From contig NC_016133.3 in assembly GCF_000005505.3 (NCBI RefSeq), forward strand, positions 17,112,001 through 17,176,000: a stretch of 64,000 bases of DNA, in the 5' to 3' direction. Source of the DNA: Brachypodium distachyon (Eukaryota > Streptophyta > Magnoliopsida > Poales > Poaceae). The translations under genes and the position numbers were made by a program. Each line of letters starts with the position of its first letter. Position 1 is the stretch's first letter. Shown piece by piece: positions 32,158 to 43,648 of this stretch. Below the pieces are notes generated by a model, which worked only from the letters and a program-made list of their open reading frames with translations, made no database searches and was not told the DNA's origin.

Positions 32158-34329
32158 ATGCCTCCGAGACGCCAGAACCCCGCCAACAACGCCGAGGCTA
32201 ACAATGCCGACGCAGAAGGGAACGCTGCAACCATGCAGCAGTTATTGGCCGCCCAGTCCCAGTTCTTCCAGCTGATCACTCAGCAAATGGCCAACAACAG
32301 CGCCAACCACCAACCAGCAACACCACCCTCCACAGGTGGATATGCTAACCAGGTTTTTGCGCCTGCGCCCGCCCACCTTCTCCAGCTCACCAGAGCCAAT
32401 CGTGGCAGACGACTGGCTCCGCTCTGTTAATAAGAACTTGGTGACAATCAACTGCACCGAGGAGGAAAAGGTTCGGTTAGCAGCTCACCTATTGGAAGGA
32501 CCAGCTGCATCGTGGTGGGAGAACTACCAGATATCCACCCCTATTGAACATGTCACCTGGGATATGTTCCAAGAAGCCTTCCGCACCGCCCACATCTCAG
32601 CGGGGGTGCTTAATTTGAAGAAGAAAGAGTTTCTGTGTCTCAGACAAGGAAGCCGTACAGTGGTCGAGTTCATCGACCAGTTCAACAGCCTTGCCCGCTA
32701 TGCGCCAGACGAGGTGAACACGGATGCCAAGCGCCGAGAGAGATTCTTGGATGCGCTGAACGATGAACTCTCCGTTCAGTTGGCTGTTGCTTACACTCCT
32801 ACTTACCAATCGCTCATTGACAAGACGATTGTATTGGAGAACAAGCTCCACCAGATGGAGAACCGCAAGAGGAGACTCCATCAAGGAGGCTCTCACGCGG
32901 GCCACATCAGAAGCCGCGCGTCACTCAGGACGGAAGTGGCAGTTCGTCTGTGCACAGGGCCAGGGGCCACAATGACAGACGCAGTGGAGGGTATGGCCAT
33001 CAGAACTGCCATACCGGAAACAACATCAGCAGTAGCAAGCACCAGCAGCAGAATCAGCAGCAACAGCATCGCCCGAGGAACCACAACGGAAATGGTAACC
33101 ACAATGGAGGTGGAAACCAAAATGGGAATGGAAAGAGCCTCACCAATGGCAATGGAGCTGGACAGAACCGCAACCCTGGTAGGGACATGAGCCAGGTGGA
33201 GTGCTTCAAGTGCCACAAGATGGGGCACTACTCCAACGACTGCCCGGAGAGATTGACAGGGAATGTGGTTAAACCAAACCCATTCCAGAAGGGCAATATG
33301 AACCACATCGACGTGGAAGAGATCACCGAGGAGCAAGGTACAGTCATCGGTAACTTTAGCATTAATTCATTTAAAGCTTTAGTACTGTTTGATACCGGTG
33401 CATCCCATTCATTCATTTCAAGAGGATTTGTGCATCAAAATGGATTACCTGTAAGCACATTAGCCAACCCCAAGAAAGTAAACTCACCGGGAGGAGAATT
33501 GATAGCCGCCTATGAGTGCCGTGGACTAAGTTTGGAAATAGGGAAACACACCTTTCCCACGGACCTAATAATAATAGGGTCCAAGGGTTTGGATATCATC
33601 CTAGGAATGGATTGGCTGGCCAAGTATGAGGGACTCATAGATTGTGTCAGAAGAACCATCACCCTCACCACCCCAGAGAATAAGAGAATCCGTTTCAAAT
33701 CTGCTTTTGAACTTAAGAGACCTAAGGTCAAGTCTCTTAAGGGGGTTAGGCTGGACGAGGTTCCAGTAGCGAATGAGTATCCGGACGTTTTCCTGGAGGA
33801 GTTGTCAGGCATGCCACCAGAACGTGATTTAGAGTTTCTCATCGAGTTGATGCCTGGAAGTGGACCCATAGCCAAGAGACCATATAAGATGGCTGTGGAT
33901 GAGTTGAAAGAATTGAAGAAGCAGCTAGCTGAACAGTTAGCAAAAGGTTTCATCCGCCCCAGTTCATCACCATGGGGAGCACCTGTCCTGTTTGTGGAAA
34001 AAAAGGACAAGAGCCAACGGATGTGTATGGATTATCGGTTACTAAATGAGGTGACGATAAAGAATAAATACCCCTTACCTATCATCAACGATCTTTTCGA
34101 CCAGTTGGAAGCAGCCTGTGTGTTCTCAAAGATCGATCTGCAATCAGGGTATTTTCAGCTGAAGATCCAAGAGATGGATATACCCAAGACGGCATTCACC
34201 ACTAGATATGGACTGTACGAGTATACCGTGATGCCATTCGGTTTGACCAATGCACCAGCACTTCATGAACATGATGAACAAGGTGTTCATCGAATTCTTG
34301 GACAAGTTTGTCGTGGTGTTCCTCGATGA
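32158..34329 (+). pseudogene. gypsy gag, protease and start of RT, frameshifted
   Basis: The gag ATG at 32158 follows CTAAACAG. Frame 1 shifts near 32336 to the gag core (VADDWLRSVNKNLVTIN, LLEGPAASWWENYQ, RYAPDEVNTDAKRRERF). It shifts back near 32940 to an Asn/Gly/Gln-rich linker and the CCHC knuckle ([14 protein letters not shown] at about 33205). The protease site [11 protein letters not shown] follows at about 33390. The frame then stays open through the LDIILGMDW flap region and the early RT ([23 protein letters not shown]). A one-base loss near 34255 ends it at 34329. Confidence 0.9.
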
Positions 34330-35698
34330 CATTTTGATCTATTCCAAGAGCAAGGAAGAGCATGAGCAGCATCTGCGCATGGTTTTAGAGAAGCTGAGAG
34401 CACACAAGTTATACGCCAATTTCAGCAAGTGTGACTTTTGGTTGTCAGAAGTCAGTTTCCTCGGACACATCGTGTCAGGAGCAGGAGTAGCTGTCGACCC
34501 AGCTAAGGTGACCGCTGTTACAGAATGGGAGTCACCCAAGAACGTTGGAGATATCCGCAATTTCCTAAGACTCGCTGGATATTATCGGAGATTCATTGAG
34601 AACTTCTCCAAAATTGCTAAACCCATGACAGAATTACTAAAGAAAGAGAAGAAGTTCACCTGGAACGAGAAATGTGAAGAGAGTTTCCAGGAGTTAAAGA
34701 AGGGATTGGTGTCCGCACCTATTCTTGTGCTACCAAACCTGCAAGAGGACTTCCAAGTTTATTGCGACACTTCACGTAAAGGTTTGGGAGGAGTATTGCA
34801 GAATGGAAGAGTTGTAGCGTACGCTTCGCGGCAACTGAAGAGCCACGAAGGGAACTACCCCACTCACGCTTTGGAATTAGCATCGGTAGTGCACACCTTG
34901 AAGACTTGGAGACACTACCTAATGGGGAAACATTGTGAGTTGTTCACGGATCATAAGAGCCTGAAGTATATATTCACCCAGAAGGAGTTGAACCTGAGAC
35001 AGCGGAGATGGTTAGAACTGATAAAAGATTATGACCTGAGTCTGCAATACCATCCCGGCAAGGCTAACGTTGTAGCCGATGCATTGAGCCGCAAGGGCTA
35101 TATGAATGGACTGACAGCTGGAGAGTTACCGCCAGAGTTGTGCAAACAGTTCAAGAACTTGAGACTTGAGATAGTGCCTGAAGGACATCTGGCCACTTTG
35201 GAAGTACAGCCCACGTTGCTGGACAGGATTAGAAAAGCAGAGAAGGGCGATTCGGAAATAAATGCAATAAAAGAGAATAAACTTATGGGGAAAGCAGAAA
35301 AATTCCGTGAGGACGACCAAGGAACCATATGGTTCGGTAAACACATATGTGTACCGCAGATTCCGGAAATCAGAAAGCTGATTTTACAAGAAGCCCATGA
35401 CTCACCGTACTCAATCCACCCTAGAAACACAAAGATGTATATGGACTTAAAGGAAACATTTTGGTGGTCCAGATTAAAGCGAGACATCGTCGAGTTCATT
35501 GCCTTGTGTGATGTGTGCGGCAGACTTAAGGCAGAATACCAGAAGCCAGCAGGATTGCTAAGACAATTGCCAATACCGGACTGGAAATGCGATAAAGTAG
35601 GCATGGATTTTATCACCGGTTTACCAAGGACCAGATCTGGATATGATTCCATTTGGGTAGTGGTTGATCGTTTGACCAGTAAAGACCACTTACACTAG
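34250..35698 (+). pseudogene. gypsy RT (catalytic part), RNase H and integrase N-terminus
   Basis: A continuous 480-codon frame. It contains the catalytic FLDDILIYS, the connection [16 protein letters not shown], RNase H ([37 protein letters not shown]), the integrase zinc region ([15 protein letters not shown]) and the first Asp of the core in [16 protein letters not shown]. The frame ends at 35698 because a short deletion removed residues after VVVDRLT and shifted the frame. Confidence 0.9.
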
Positions 35699-35732
35699 TG
35701 CACAGTTAGCGAAACGCTACATAACCAGAATA

Positions 35733-36671
35733 GTGTGTTTACACGGAGTACCCAAGGAAATAGTTTCAGACAGAGGTACCCAATTTACCTCAAAATTTTG
35801 GGGACAACTACATGAGTCCCTGGGGACGAGACTAGAGTTCAGCACAGCTTTTCATCCGCAGACGGATGGACAGACCGAGAGAGTAAATCAGATCCTTGAG
35901 GATATGTTGAGAGCATGCGCTCTAGATTATGGATCTAGTTGGGATGACAATCTGCCGTATGCAGAATTCTCATACAACAACAGCTTCCAAGCCAGCATAG
36001 GAATGGCACCATTTGAAGCTTTGTATGGAAGGAAGTGCAGAACATCATTGTTATGGAATGGTGTAGGAGACCGTAGCCTATTCGGCCCGGATATGATAAA
36101 GGATGCCGAGGAAAAAGTTAGACTTATCTGAGACCGACTGAAGGTAGCTCAGTCGAGACAGAAAAGCTATGCAGATTCCAAACGTAGAGAGGTTACCTAC
36201 GAGATTGAAGGTAAAGCGTATCTCAGAGTTTTACCGATACGCGGGGTAAAGAGATTTGGAATAAAAGGAAAGTTAGCACCCCGTTTTATTGGACCTTTCA
36301 AGATCTTGTCACGCCAAGGAGAGGTAGCCTACAAGTTGGATTTACCGAAAGCATTGTCCAATGTCCACAACGTCTTCCATGTATCACAGCTAAAGAAGTG
36401 TCATCCTGAGATGGCCAACACATCCCTAAGAGATACAATTCCACTTGAAGAAGTCCAACTGCAAAGTGACCTCACCTATGAGGAGAAACTGATGAGAATT
36501 TTGGATACAGCTGAAAGACAAACCCGATCCAAGACCATCAAGTTTTGCAAAGTCCAGTGGGACCATCATACAGAAGAAGAAGCCACTTGGGAGCGCGAAG
36601 ATGATCTTCGAGAAGACCACCCACACCTCTTTGCTAACCACACCGAATATCGAGGACGAGATTCATCTTAA
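35733..36671 (+). pseudogene. gypsy integrase core and chromodomain
   Basis: The frame holds the second catalytic Asp (VSDRGTQFTSKFWG) and the Glu (DGQTERVNQILED). A TGA at 36129-36131 (CGA to TGA type) interrupts it. It continues in the same frame through GPFKI(L)SRQGEVAYKL, VFHVSQLKKCHPE and the chromodomain (RILDTAERQTRSKTI, EEATWERED) to the stop at 36671. The polypurine tract AAGGGGGTTAGGTC follows at 36670-36683. Confidence 0.9.
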
Positions 36672-36683
36672 GGGGGTTAGGTC

Positions 36684-39269
36684 TGTAACATCCCAAAATT
36701 TCAAACTTTTACATGTGCAATGCATCCATGAGCAGCATGCCACAATTGCATATTTGAATTCAAATTTGAATCTCAAAAGGCTTTAAAAGATTTTTTTTTC
36801 AATTTAAACCCTAGGGTTTTACACCCATTTAAGCTTTGGATTTTCAAACCAATAAGGTTTAGTTATAAAAGGGGTTTGCCGACCGCCGCCCGAAGCTCCG
36901 CCGCCGTCCGCCGCCTGCCGCCGCGCTCGTCTCCGTCCTAGGCAACGCCTCCGACCGCCCCGAGCTCCGCCGACCGTGTCCCCGACCCCACCAGGCTGAG
37001 CCTCCCCGTCGCGTCCCCGTCGCCGGAACCGCCCGCCGCCGCTCACCGGAGCTCCTTGCCGAAACCCTAGCGCCGGTGAGCCTCCATGATCCATCTCGAC
37101 CGTCCATTCTTCATCTACGGCTCAGATTAGATCAGGATTAATTCACTTAAAAAAACCGGTACGCGCCAATCAGGAGCTGACACGTGGCACGGTAAATAAA
37201 AATAAAAATCTAATTTTAATCATCCGGTTTAAATTAAATGGCACTTTTGCAGAAAAGCCCCTGTAATTTCAAATGATCATATCTTTTAATCTGTTTGGCC
37301 AAATTTGATGATCCACACTTTTTGGAATCCTTAAGAAATGTAGAATCTTTTGGCACTGTCCAATTTCAAATTTGAAATTTTGAATCACATTCAAACTACA
37401 GAATAGAGTTTAATACCATTTAAATCATAACTAATTCTTTAGAAGTTCTTTTTGAATGAAACCAGTGCCCAGAATTTTATTTAATTATCCTCTGTCCAAT
37501 GGGACAGAGAAATAAATAATTTGAATGAATTTGTTTGGCTGATGCTAATAAAACCTCATTTTAGGGTTTAAACCCCAACCTTTGCTATTTGTTTAAAACC
37601 CTAATTACATGTGCTTAATTATCAATGCTTTGGACCAGTAGATCACCCGAATAAAATAGACCCAATCATGTCACATGTTTGCATCGCATCATAGCATACA
37701 ATCTTTTGTCATGTTTGAATCGTGTGTTTATGTGTGTGTATATTGTTTGTATTTGAATAGTTTTCTCGGAGAGCGAACCTTGTGATTGTGACGAGTGTTT
37801 GAACTCCAACTGCTTCCAAGGCAAGTTCACTTTGATCATATCCTATTACTGTCTATTTTAAAATACTTATGCATTAGAGTTGTTTGTAGAAATGCATTGG
37901 TAGGACTATTACTCGTACTTATGCTAGCTATGAATGACCTACTAGCTATAGGGTTACCTTTGCCATGAATCCTCCACCAATAGCCATCGTGATTAGTATT
38001 GCTTAGCCAGGCTATGTTAGTAAACGTGGGAGGGAATCTCAATCACTGTGAAATGATGATGTGGAGTGATTTTGGAAACTTGGCAAAACAACCCTAATGA
38101 ACCATCCTGGGTGGACTGCTTTGAGATTTTGAGATGTTATGCGACGTCAGGTCCATTTCTATGGATCCCTCTGAGTCGAGTCTCCGTGGATTCGGAGATG
38201 GATTGTCCATGGACGTCTCTCCCGTGGATTCGGGGAGCGCTTGCGTCGCAAATGTGGAATGCCACCTGGGGTATCAGAGACTGGACTAGTTTCCTATTTA
38301 GTAGCTTCCAGTACAACCACATGGTAATATGGGCTCTGCCTGGATGAAGTAAGAAATGTTTACCCAGATCCGAGGGATTGTACTGAGGTAGTTGTGTAGG
38401 TGGGAGCGCGGGTCCCTCAGGTGGTCTGGGTGAACATGTTCTGAAAATTCTTGAAGTCGATGTGGTTGCTACTCCACCCGGAGGACAGCAAGGGATTAAC
38501 ACGTCGAATTCTTGTGGGGAATGTGTACAACCTCTCGAGAGTGTCAAACTAAGTACTTAGCCGTGTCCCCGGTTACGGATGATTATGAGCAACTAGATAT
38601 TGGGGCTGTAAAGGAAGATCTCACTCATTCCAACTTCTTAAATAAAATGAATGGTTTGAACAGGTTAGGGGCACTTGATGTTTCTACTCAATGTGCTCTA
38701 GGTTAACAGGAGCATGGGTGTTTCTACCCCGTGTCCATTAGTTAACAATATTGTAACATTCTTTTGTAGTAAGATAAACTATGTTTTGCTACCACGCCAT
38801 AAAGCCTGAACCCCACTATACCCCAATTGCATATACTTGGTAGGATCTGTTATAACTTCCAGGTGAGCTTGCCAATACATTCAATGTATTGACCACGTAG
38901 TGGCTGCAATTAATAATGCAGGTGATTCAGGCAAAGACTGAGGTTTCGTCGATGTTCTTTGGGTCATGTGCTTACATTCCAACATGCTCTCTCCTCTGGG
39001 AGTAGATGAGGCCCATTTGCTCTACCTTTCTGCTGCAGCTTTATGATACAATGTTATCATGGTTTTGAAACAATATTTGTTTATGCTGGCCTAAGAGGTC
39101 ATGCGATTTTGTAAGTACAATTAAGTTCTGGATGGTACGATGTAATAAAGTACATTGTGACTATTGTATCTTGGTATTACATCTTGAACTGTGTGTGCTA
39201 GTGAGTCGATCCAGGGACTAGCACAAATAAACACAGAGATCGAACCCTAGCAAAGGGGCGGTCGCTTCA
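36684..39269 (+). repeat. 3' LTR of the plus-strand gypsy element (2586 bp)
   Basis: TGTAACATCCC...GGTCGCTTCA. Near 36880 it jumps from AAAAGGGGTTT to a GC-rich block, lacking a stretch that the 5' copy still has (from ATTACATAAATGAGC). The two LTRs of this element therefore carry different deletions. Otherwise it parallels the minus-strand element's LTRs along its length, with many point differences. Confidence 0.9.
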
Positions 39270-39274
39270 AATGT

Positions 39275-41566
39275 ATTGGCAAGTTCAGCAAAGGGTTATA
39301 GAAGACCTAACAAGTATATGCATTATTTGGCAAGGTAAGGGTTTGGCTATTTGCATAAAAGCATCAATGTTTCATCCTATCATTTTTAAACAAATAGTTT
39401 TATCACTATTGGACACGGGGTAGAAACACCCATGCTCCTATTATCCTAGAGCACATCGAGTAGATACATCAAGTGCTCCTATCCTGTTCAAACCATTCAT
39501 TTTATTTAAGAAATTGGAATGAGTGAGACTTTCCTTACAACCCCCAAATCTAGTTGCTCATAATTGTCTGTAACCGGGGACACGGCTAAGTACTTAGTTT
39601 GACACTCTTGAGAGGTTGTACACATTTCCCACAAGAAATCGACGTGTTAATCCCTTGCTGTCCTCAGGGTAGAGTAGCAACGACATCGATTACAGGAATT
39701 TTCAGAACATAATCACCCAGACCACCTGAGGGACCTACGTTCCCACCTACACGGCTACATCTGCACAATCCCTCGGATCCAGGATCATATGTCTTACATC
39801 CATCCTGGCAGAGCCCATATTACCATGTGGTTGTACTGCAAGCATGTGACATGATTTGGTTTATTTTAATTGGGTGATCAGCCAGATCATAGATCTGGTC
39901 CAAAGTATTAGCAATTAAAATTAATGCATTAGGTTTAAAAACAAAATGCAAAAACTAGGGATTAAACCCTAAAACAAATTTTTATTGGCATCAGCCCATT
40001 AATTTAATTCAAAAGTTATCTCTCTGTCCCAATGGACAGAGGGCATCAATACAAAATTTTGGGCACTGGTTTCACTTAAAAAGGATCTCTAATTAATTAG
40101 TTATGAATTAAATGGCATAAAAGGCCTTTCTGTAAATTGACTGTGGTTCAAATATTCAAATTTAAATTTAGACGGTGCGAAAAGATTCTACAGGTTGAGA
40201 GCTTTCCAGAGAGGTAAAATTTGCTAAATTTGGCCAAAGGGTTTAAAAGTTATAAGCCTTTGAAGTTACAGGGGCTTTTCTGCAAAACTGCCATTTAACT
40301 AAACCGGGATTTATGTTTTTCATTTTATTAGAGGACACGTGGCGTGGTCCCATTGGTGCGTACCGGTTCGGGGTTTTAATTAAAAGCGAACCGTCGGATC
40401 TACCTTAAAGGAGATCCGACAGTCGGGATCGCGTACCGGTTCGAGGATTAGACGATCTAATCGTGGCCGTCGAAAGAGATCGGACGGATCAGGGGCATCG
40501 GGCTTACCTCCAGCGGCCTAGGGTTCCGGCGAGGTTGTCGGCGGCGATGCTCCGGTGAAGCGGGCGGCTCGGGGAAAGGTGCGGGCGGCGCGGCTTCGCG
40601 AGGCGGTCACCGTGGCGTCGTCGGTTTCCTCCAGGGATGTCCAAGGAGGCGCCTAGGACGAGGAACGGCGGTCGGCGGCGACGTGGGCTTCGGGCTCGGG
40701 TCCGCAGTGAGCTGCGGTGCGCAAAAGAAGAAAATAACCGCATCACGATGTGCGCGAGCGTGAGGGGAGGACGATGCCGTACTGGTTCGTCGGCGGCGAC
40801 CAAAAACGGGCGGCGGCGGCGAGTTCTCTCTGGCGAGCGATTCCGGCAGCGTGGGCGCGTGAGAGAGAGGGCAAGCAGAGGGGAAAGAAGCGGGGGCGCT
40901 GGCTCTTTATGCTGACGCGCTCGGCAAGCTCTTAAAGGCTCGGAATCACCGGGGACGGAGATGGCGGCGTTCACGTGCGGGGATTCCGACGCTTTCCTTC
41001 GGGGACGAACACCCTGACAGGTGGGGCCCACCTGTCAGCGACTGCGGGCGCGGGCACGAGGGACGGGCCGGTTCGGCCCAAAATGGCCGGGCCGGTCCGT
41101 TTCCTTTTTTTTTCTCTTCCTTTTTTCTTTTTTTCCTTTTCTGTTTTTCTTTGATAACTTTTGATTTTGAAGTTGATCCAAATAAATTCCAGAAATTTGT
41201 AAAATCATGTTTTATCATGATTCAACTTTTGGGAATAATTTTCCTTCCAAATAAAATATATAAAAATAAATTTGCCCTATAAATGCCTTTAGGGCTATAT
41301 AACTATTTAAAATAAATAGTTTTTCAACTCCAAATTAAATCTTAAAAATTATGGGATAGCTCACTTATGCAATAAACCCCTTTTCTAGTTAAACCCTATG
41401 GGTTTTAAGATCCAAAGCTCAAATGGGTGAAATGCTAGGGTTTAGAATGGAATAAAACCTTTTGAAAGCCCTTTTGAGATTCAAATTTGAATTCAAACAT
41501 GCAAATGTGGCATGATGCTCATGAGTGCAATGCATATGAAAGGGTTTGAAAATTTGGGATGTTACA
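39275..41566 (-). repeat. 5' LTR of the minus-strand gypsy, distal piece
   Basis: It continues the LTR broken at 29995 and is close to 21777-24686. It lacks about 600 bp present at 22337-22929 in the other LTR: here TTGTACTG (39837) joins directly to CAAGCATGTGACATG. It ends GGGATGTTACA at 41566, followed by the target duplication CTACG. Confidence 0.9.
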
Positions 41567-41814
41567 CTACGGAATCACATGTGAGAGTGTGCCTCTTTTA
41601 TATGACAACGAGAGTGCAATCAAGATAGCCCACAACCCCGTGCAACATAACAAGACGAAGCATATTGAGATTTGTCATCATTTCATTTGAGAGCACGTGG
41701 CCCGTGGTGATATTGATCTTTCTTATGTTGCCACCGGTATGCAACTAGCGGATATTTTCACGAAGCCGCTTGATGAAGCAAGATTTCGAGAGTTAAGGCA
41801 TGAGCTAAGCCAAC
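41567..41814 (+). pseudogene. copia RNase H C-terminus (second part)
   Basis: It resumes the copia gene after the gypsy insertion: the CTACG duplication, then codons for ITCERVPLLYDNESAIKIAH, HNKTKHIEICHHF, and the ending DIFTKPLDEARFRELRHELS. One TGA replaces a codon near 41687. Similarity stops near 41814, where a polypurine tract and 3' LTR would be expected, so the copia 3' end has been deleted or replaced. Confidence 0.88.
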
Positions 41815-43262
41815 CAGATGCCTAGATCGAGTCTCCTCGGGACTCGAGAGGAGGAGACGGGGCAGGGGATGAGGAGACGGGAGTGGTTGCGCGGGCCAGA
41901 TCGGTAGTAGAGAGACCGGAGAAGAACTGGAGAGAGGGCGGCGCAGCGGGGGAGAGCAGGGGCGGCGGCGGCATGGAGAACGAGCGAGGATGGCGATGAA
42001 GGAAGGAGTCGGACTTCGTGGAGGAGGCAGATCGAGCGGTGCGAGGAAGAAGAGTTCAGGGAGGATGGATTGAGGGGATAGGTGCGAGAGAGAGAGAGAG
42101 GGGACAGGGGTCAGGCCGCGTGCCTGCGTGAGAGGGTGGTGCGGAAAGTAACGTACGGCGGTGGTTAGAATCAATCGGATAAAAAAACACTTCAGGATTA
42201 AAAAGTGGTGACAGCGGTGGCAAATTCATAATTTTGGTGAAGTGACGTACGGCTGCGACCGTACCATCACCACCAACTCCAATTTAATATATTGGTGTAC
42301 ATACAAGTACAAGAAACTAAACAAAGTCTCTTGACTATTGATCATTTTTCATTGCACCGCAGGGAATGAAAAAACGGCAACTAGTTGTCCATAATTTGCG
42401 TTCCTTGCTCCTTCATGGTAGCACGACAGGTGCCGGTTACATATTGTGCATGCGAAAATCAGAAATATCATATTCCTTAGGAACAAGTCCGGGCTAGAAC
42501 ATCTAAAAATTAAGGGCTCGTCTGTTTTAATAGGAAAAGTAAAAAAGAAAACTTAGGAATATAAATTCAAAATGGTAACAAGGAGACCATGCATGCTCTC
42601 GGGTAAAAACAAAACAATATTTCCGATGCCAAGTTAAAAAAAAACAATTTATGCATGTACATTACATGTTCATGTTTTTTATGCATGTATTTTTTTGTAA
42701 AAAAAATAAGATTTGTGTCTTGTGTAAAACCACAATTTAGTACTCCCATGTTCTTAAAAAGAAGATTTATGCGTATTTCGGATGCCAATTTTTTTTAAAC
42801 AATTTATGCATGTGCACGGAGAACTTTAATAATTGTCTTTCAGATCATCAGATTTATCTTTTTATTAGGGTGCAAACATTTTCATATTTACATGAAAATT
42901 TATAGGCACACAAGGACGTGATGTTGTTTACATATAAGAAAAGATGCAGCTTATTTGAACAAATTTATCTTTTCTTTTATATCTCAGAAACACATGCTCA
43001 TGAGAGCCAAAAGTTTGCTTCTAGGAAGATTGTCCTTTGGCAAAGAAAACGTGGATTTCTTTGGTATATTCATCTATTTTATTAAGGAATGTAAGAGGTG
43101 GAGAATGTCGCATATTGTCGGTTGGACGTGTTGCACCTGCCATTGATATACTTTCTTCCGCTTCATGTTGCAAAATATTCCTCCATTTGATGAGAATAGG
43201 TCGGCAAAGCTAAATACATTCCTTTGTCTTGACCCTTGGGTTTTACATCGACTTTCCAACCT
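41815..43262. other. Intergenic region between copia remnant and Harbinger element
   Basis: A purine-rich GC block (41830-42120, with a GA run near 42088) is followed by AT-rich sequence. ACGTACGGC occurs at 42150 and 42245. Open frames are compositional. No gene or defined element was identified. Confidence 0.5.
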
Positions 43263-43648
43263 TAAGAGCATCTTCAGCGGTGGACCTTAAAACATGGCCC
43301 CTATTTGTTGTTTAGGGGCTGCCCCTAAATTTTTTTAGCCCCTATTTTAACTCAAGCTTCAGCAGTATCCCCTAAATTCCAGCCCCTATTTCTTTTGACC
43401 ATCATTTTTACATGAGCTCTATGTGTATCCATAGTTTGGCCACACAATAATTCAAACATACATAAGTCCAACACATGGATTTCAACCATATTCAAATACA
43501 TTATTTCAAACCACACATTTTGAATATAATTTTGAATTATTCAAAGATGGAAATTGCCGATAGTAGTAACAAAAGTAGTGCAAACAGTAGTGCGAACATC
43601 AAACATAGTTCAAACAAACACCATAATATGAAATATCGCATGACACAA

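Larger units (their letters stand above)
29996..39269 (+). mobile_element. Ty3/gypsy chromovirus (Tekay/Del type), plus strand, with extra ORF
   Basis: Order is 5' LTR (513 bp, internally deleted), PBS, extra ORF, gag, protease, RT, RNase H, integrase, chromodomain, polypurine tract, 3' LTR. It is flanked by AATGT on both sides (29991-29995 and 39270-39274). Removing it restores CATTGAATGTATTGGCAAG, as seen uninterrupted in the other LTR at about 21766. LTR and protein similarity show it belongs to the same family as the element it hit. It is the youngest insertion of the nest, but its genes are also broken. Confidence 0.93.
21413..41566 (-). mobile_element. Ty3/gypsy chromovirus (Tekay/Del type), minus strand, itself interrupted
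   Basis: Minus-oriented order is 5' LTR (41566-39275 plus 29995-29636), PBS, gag-protease, RT, RNase H, integrase, chromodomain, polypurine tract, 3' LTR (24686-21413). Outer ends are TG/CA, flanked by CTATG (21408-21412) and CTACG (41567-41571), a 5-bp duplication with one change. A chromodomain at the end of pol and LTRs above 2.5 kb fit the Tekay/Del clade. The coding part is broken by stops and frameshifts. A related plus-strand element sits in its 5' LTR. Confidence 0.93.
14799..41814 (+). mobile_element. Ty1/copia retrotransposon (SIRE/Maximus-like), split by a 20-kb gypsy nest, 3' LTR missing
   Basis: Order is 5' LTR, PBS, gag, a long coiled-coil stretch, protease, integrase, reverse transcriptase, RNase H, as in Ty1/copia. 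The long gag extension rich in Glu/Lys coiled coil suggests the SIRE/Maximus lineage. The pol region stops at 21412 inside RNase H and resumes at 41572 (or within the duplicated ctacg) with the expected next residues, so 21413-41566 is a later insertion. After about 41814 the family similarity ends without an LTR, so the 3' end is truncated. Numerous stops and frameshifts show a dead element, the oldest of the nest. Confidence 0.9.

Noticed and set aside
38137..38547. 136-codon minus-strand frame
   Set aside because: It lies in the 3' LTR of the plus-strand gypsy, where similar but broken frames occur in the related LTRs; not coding.
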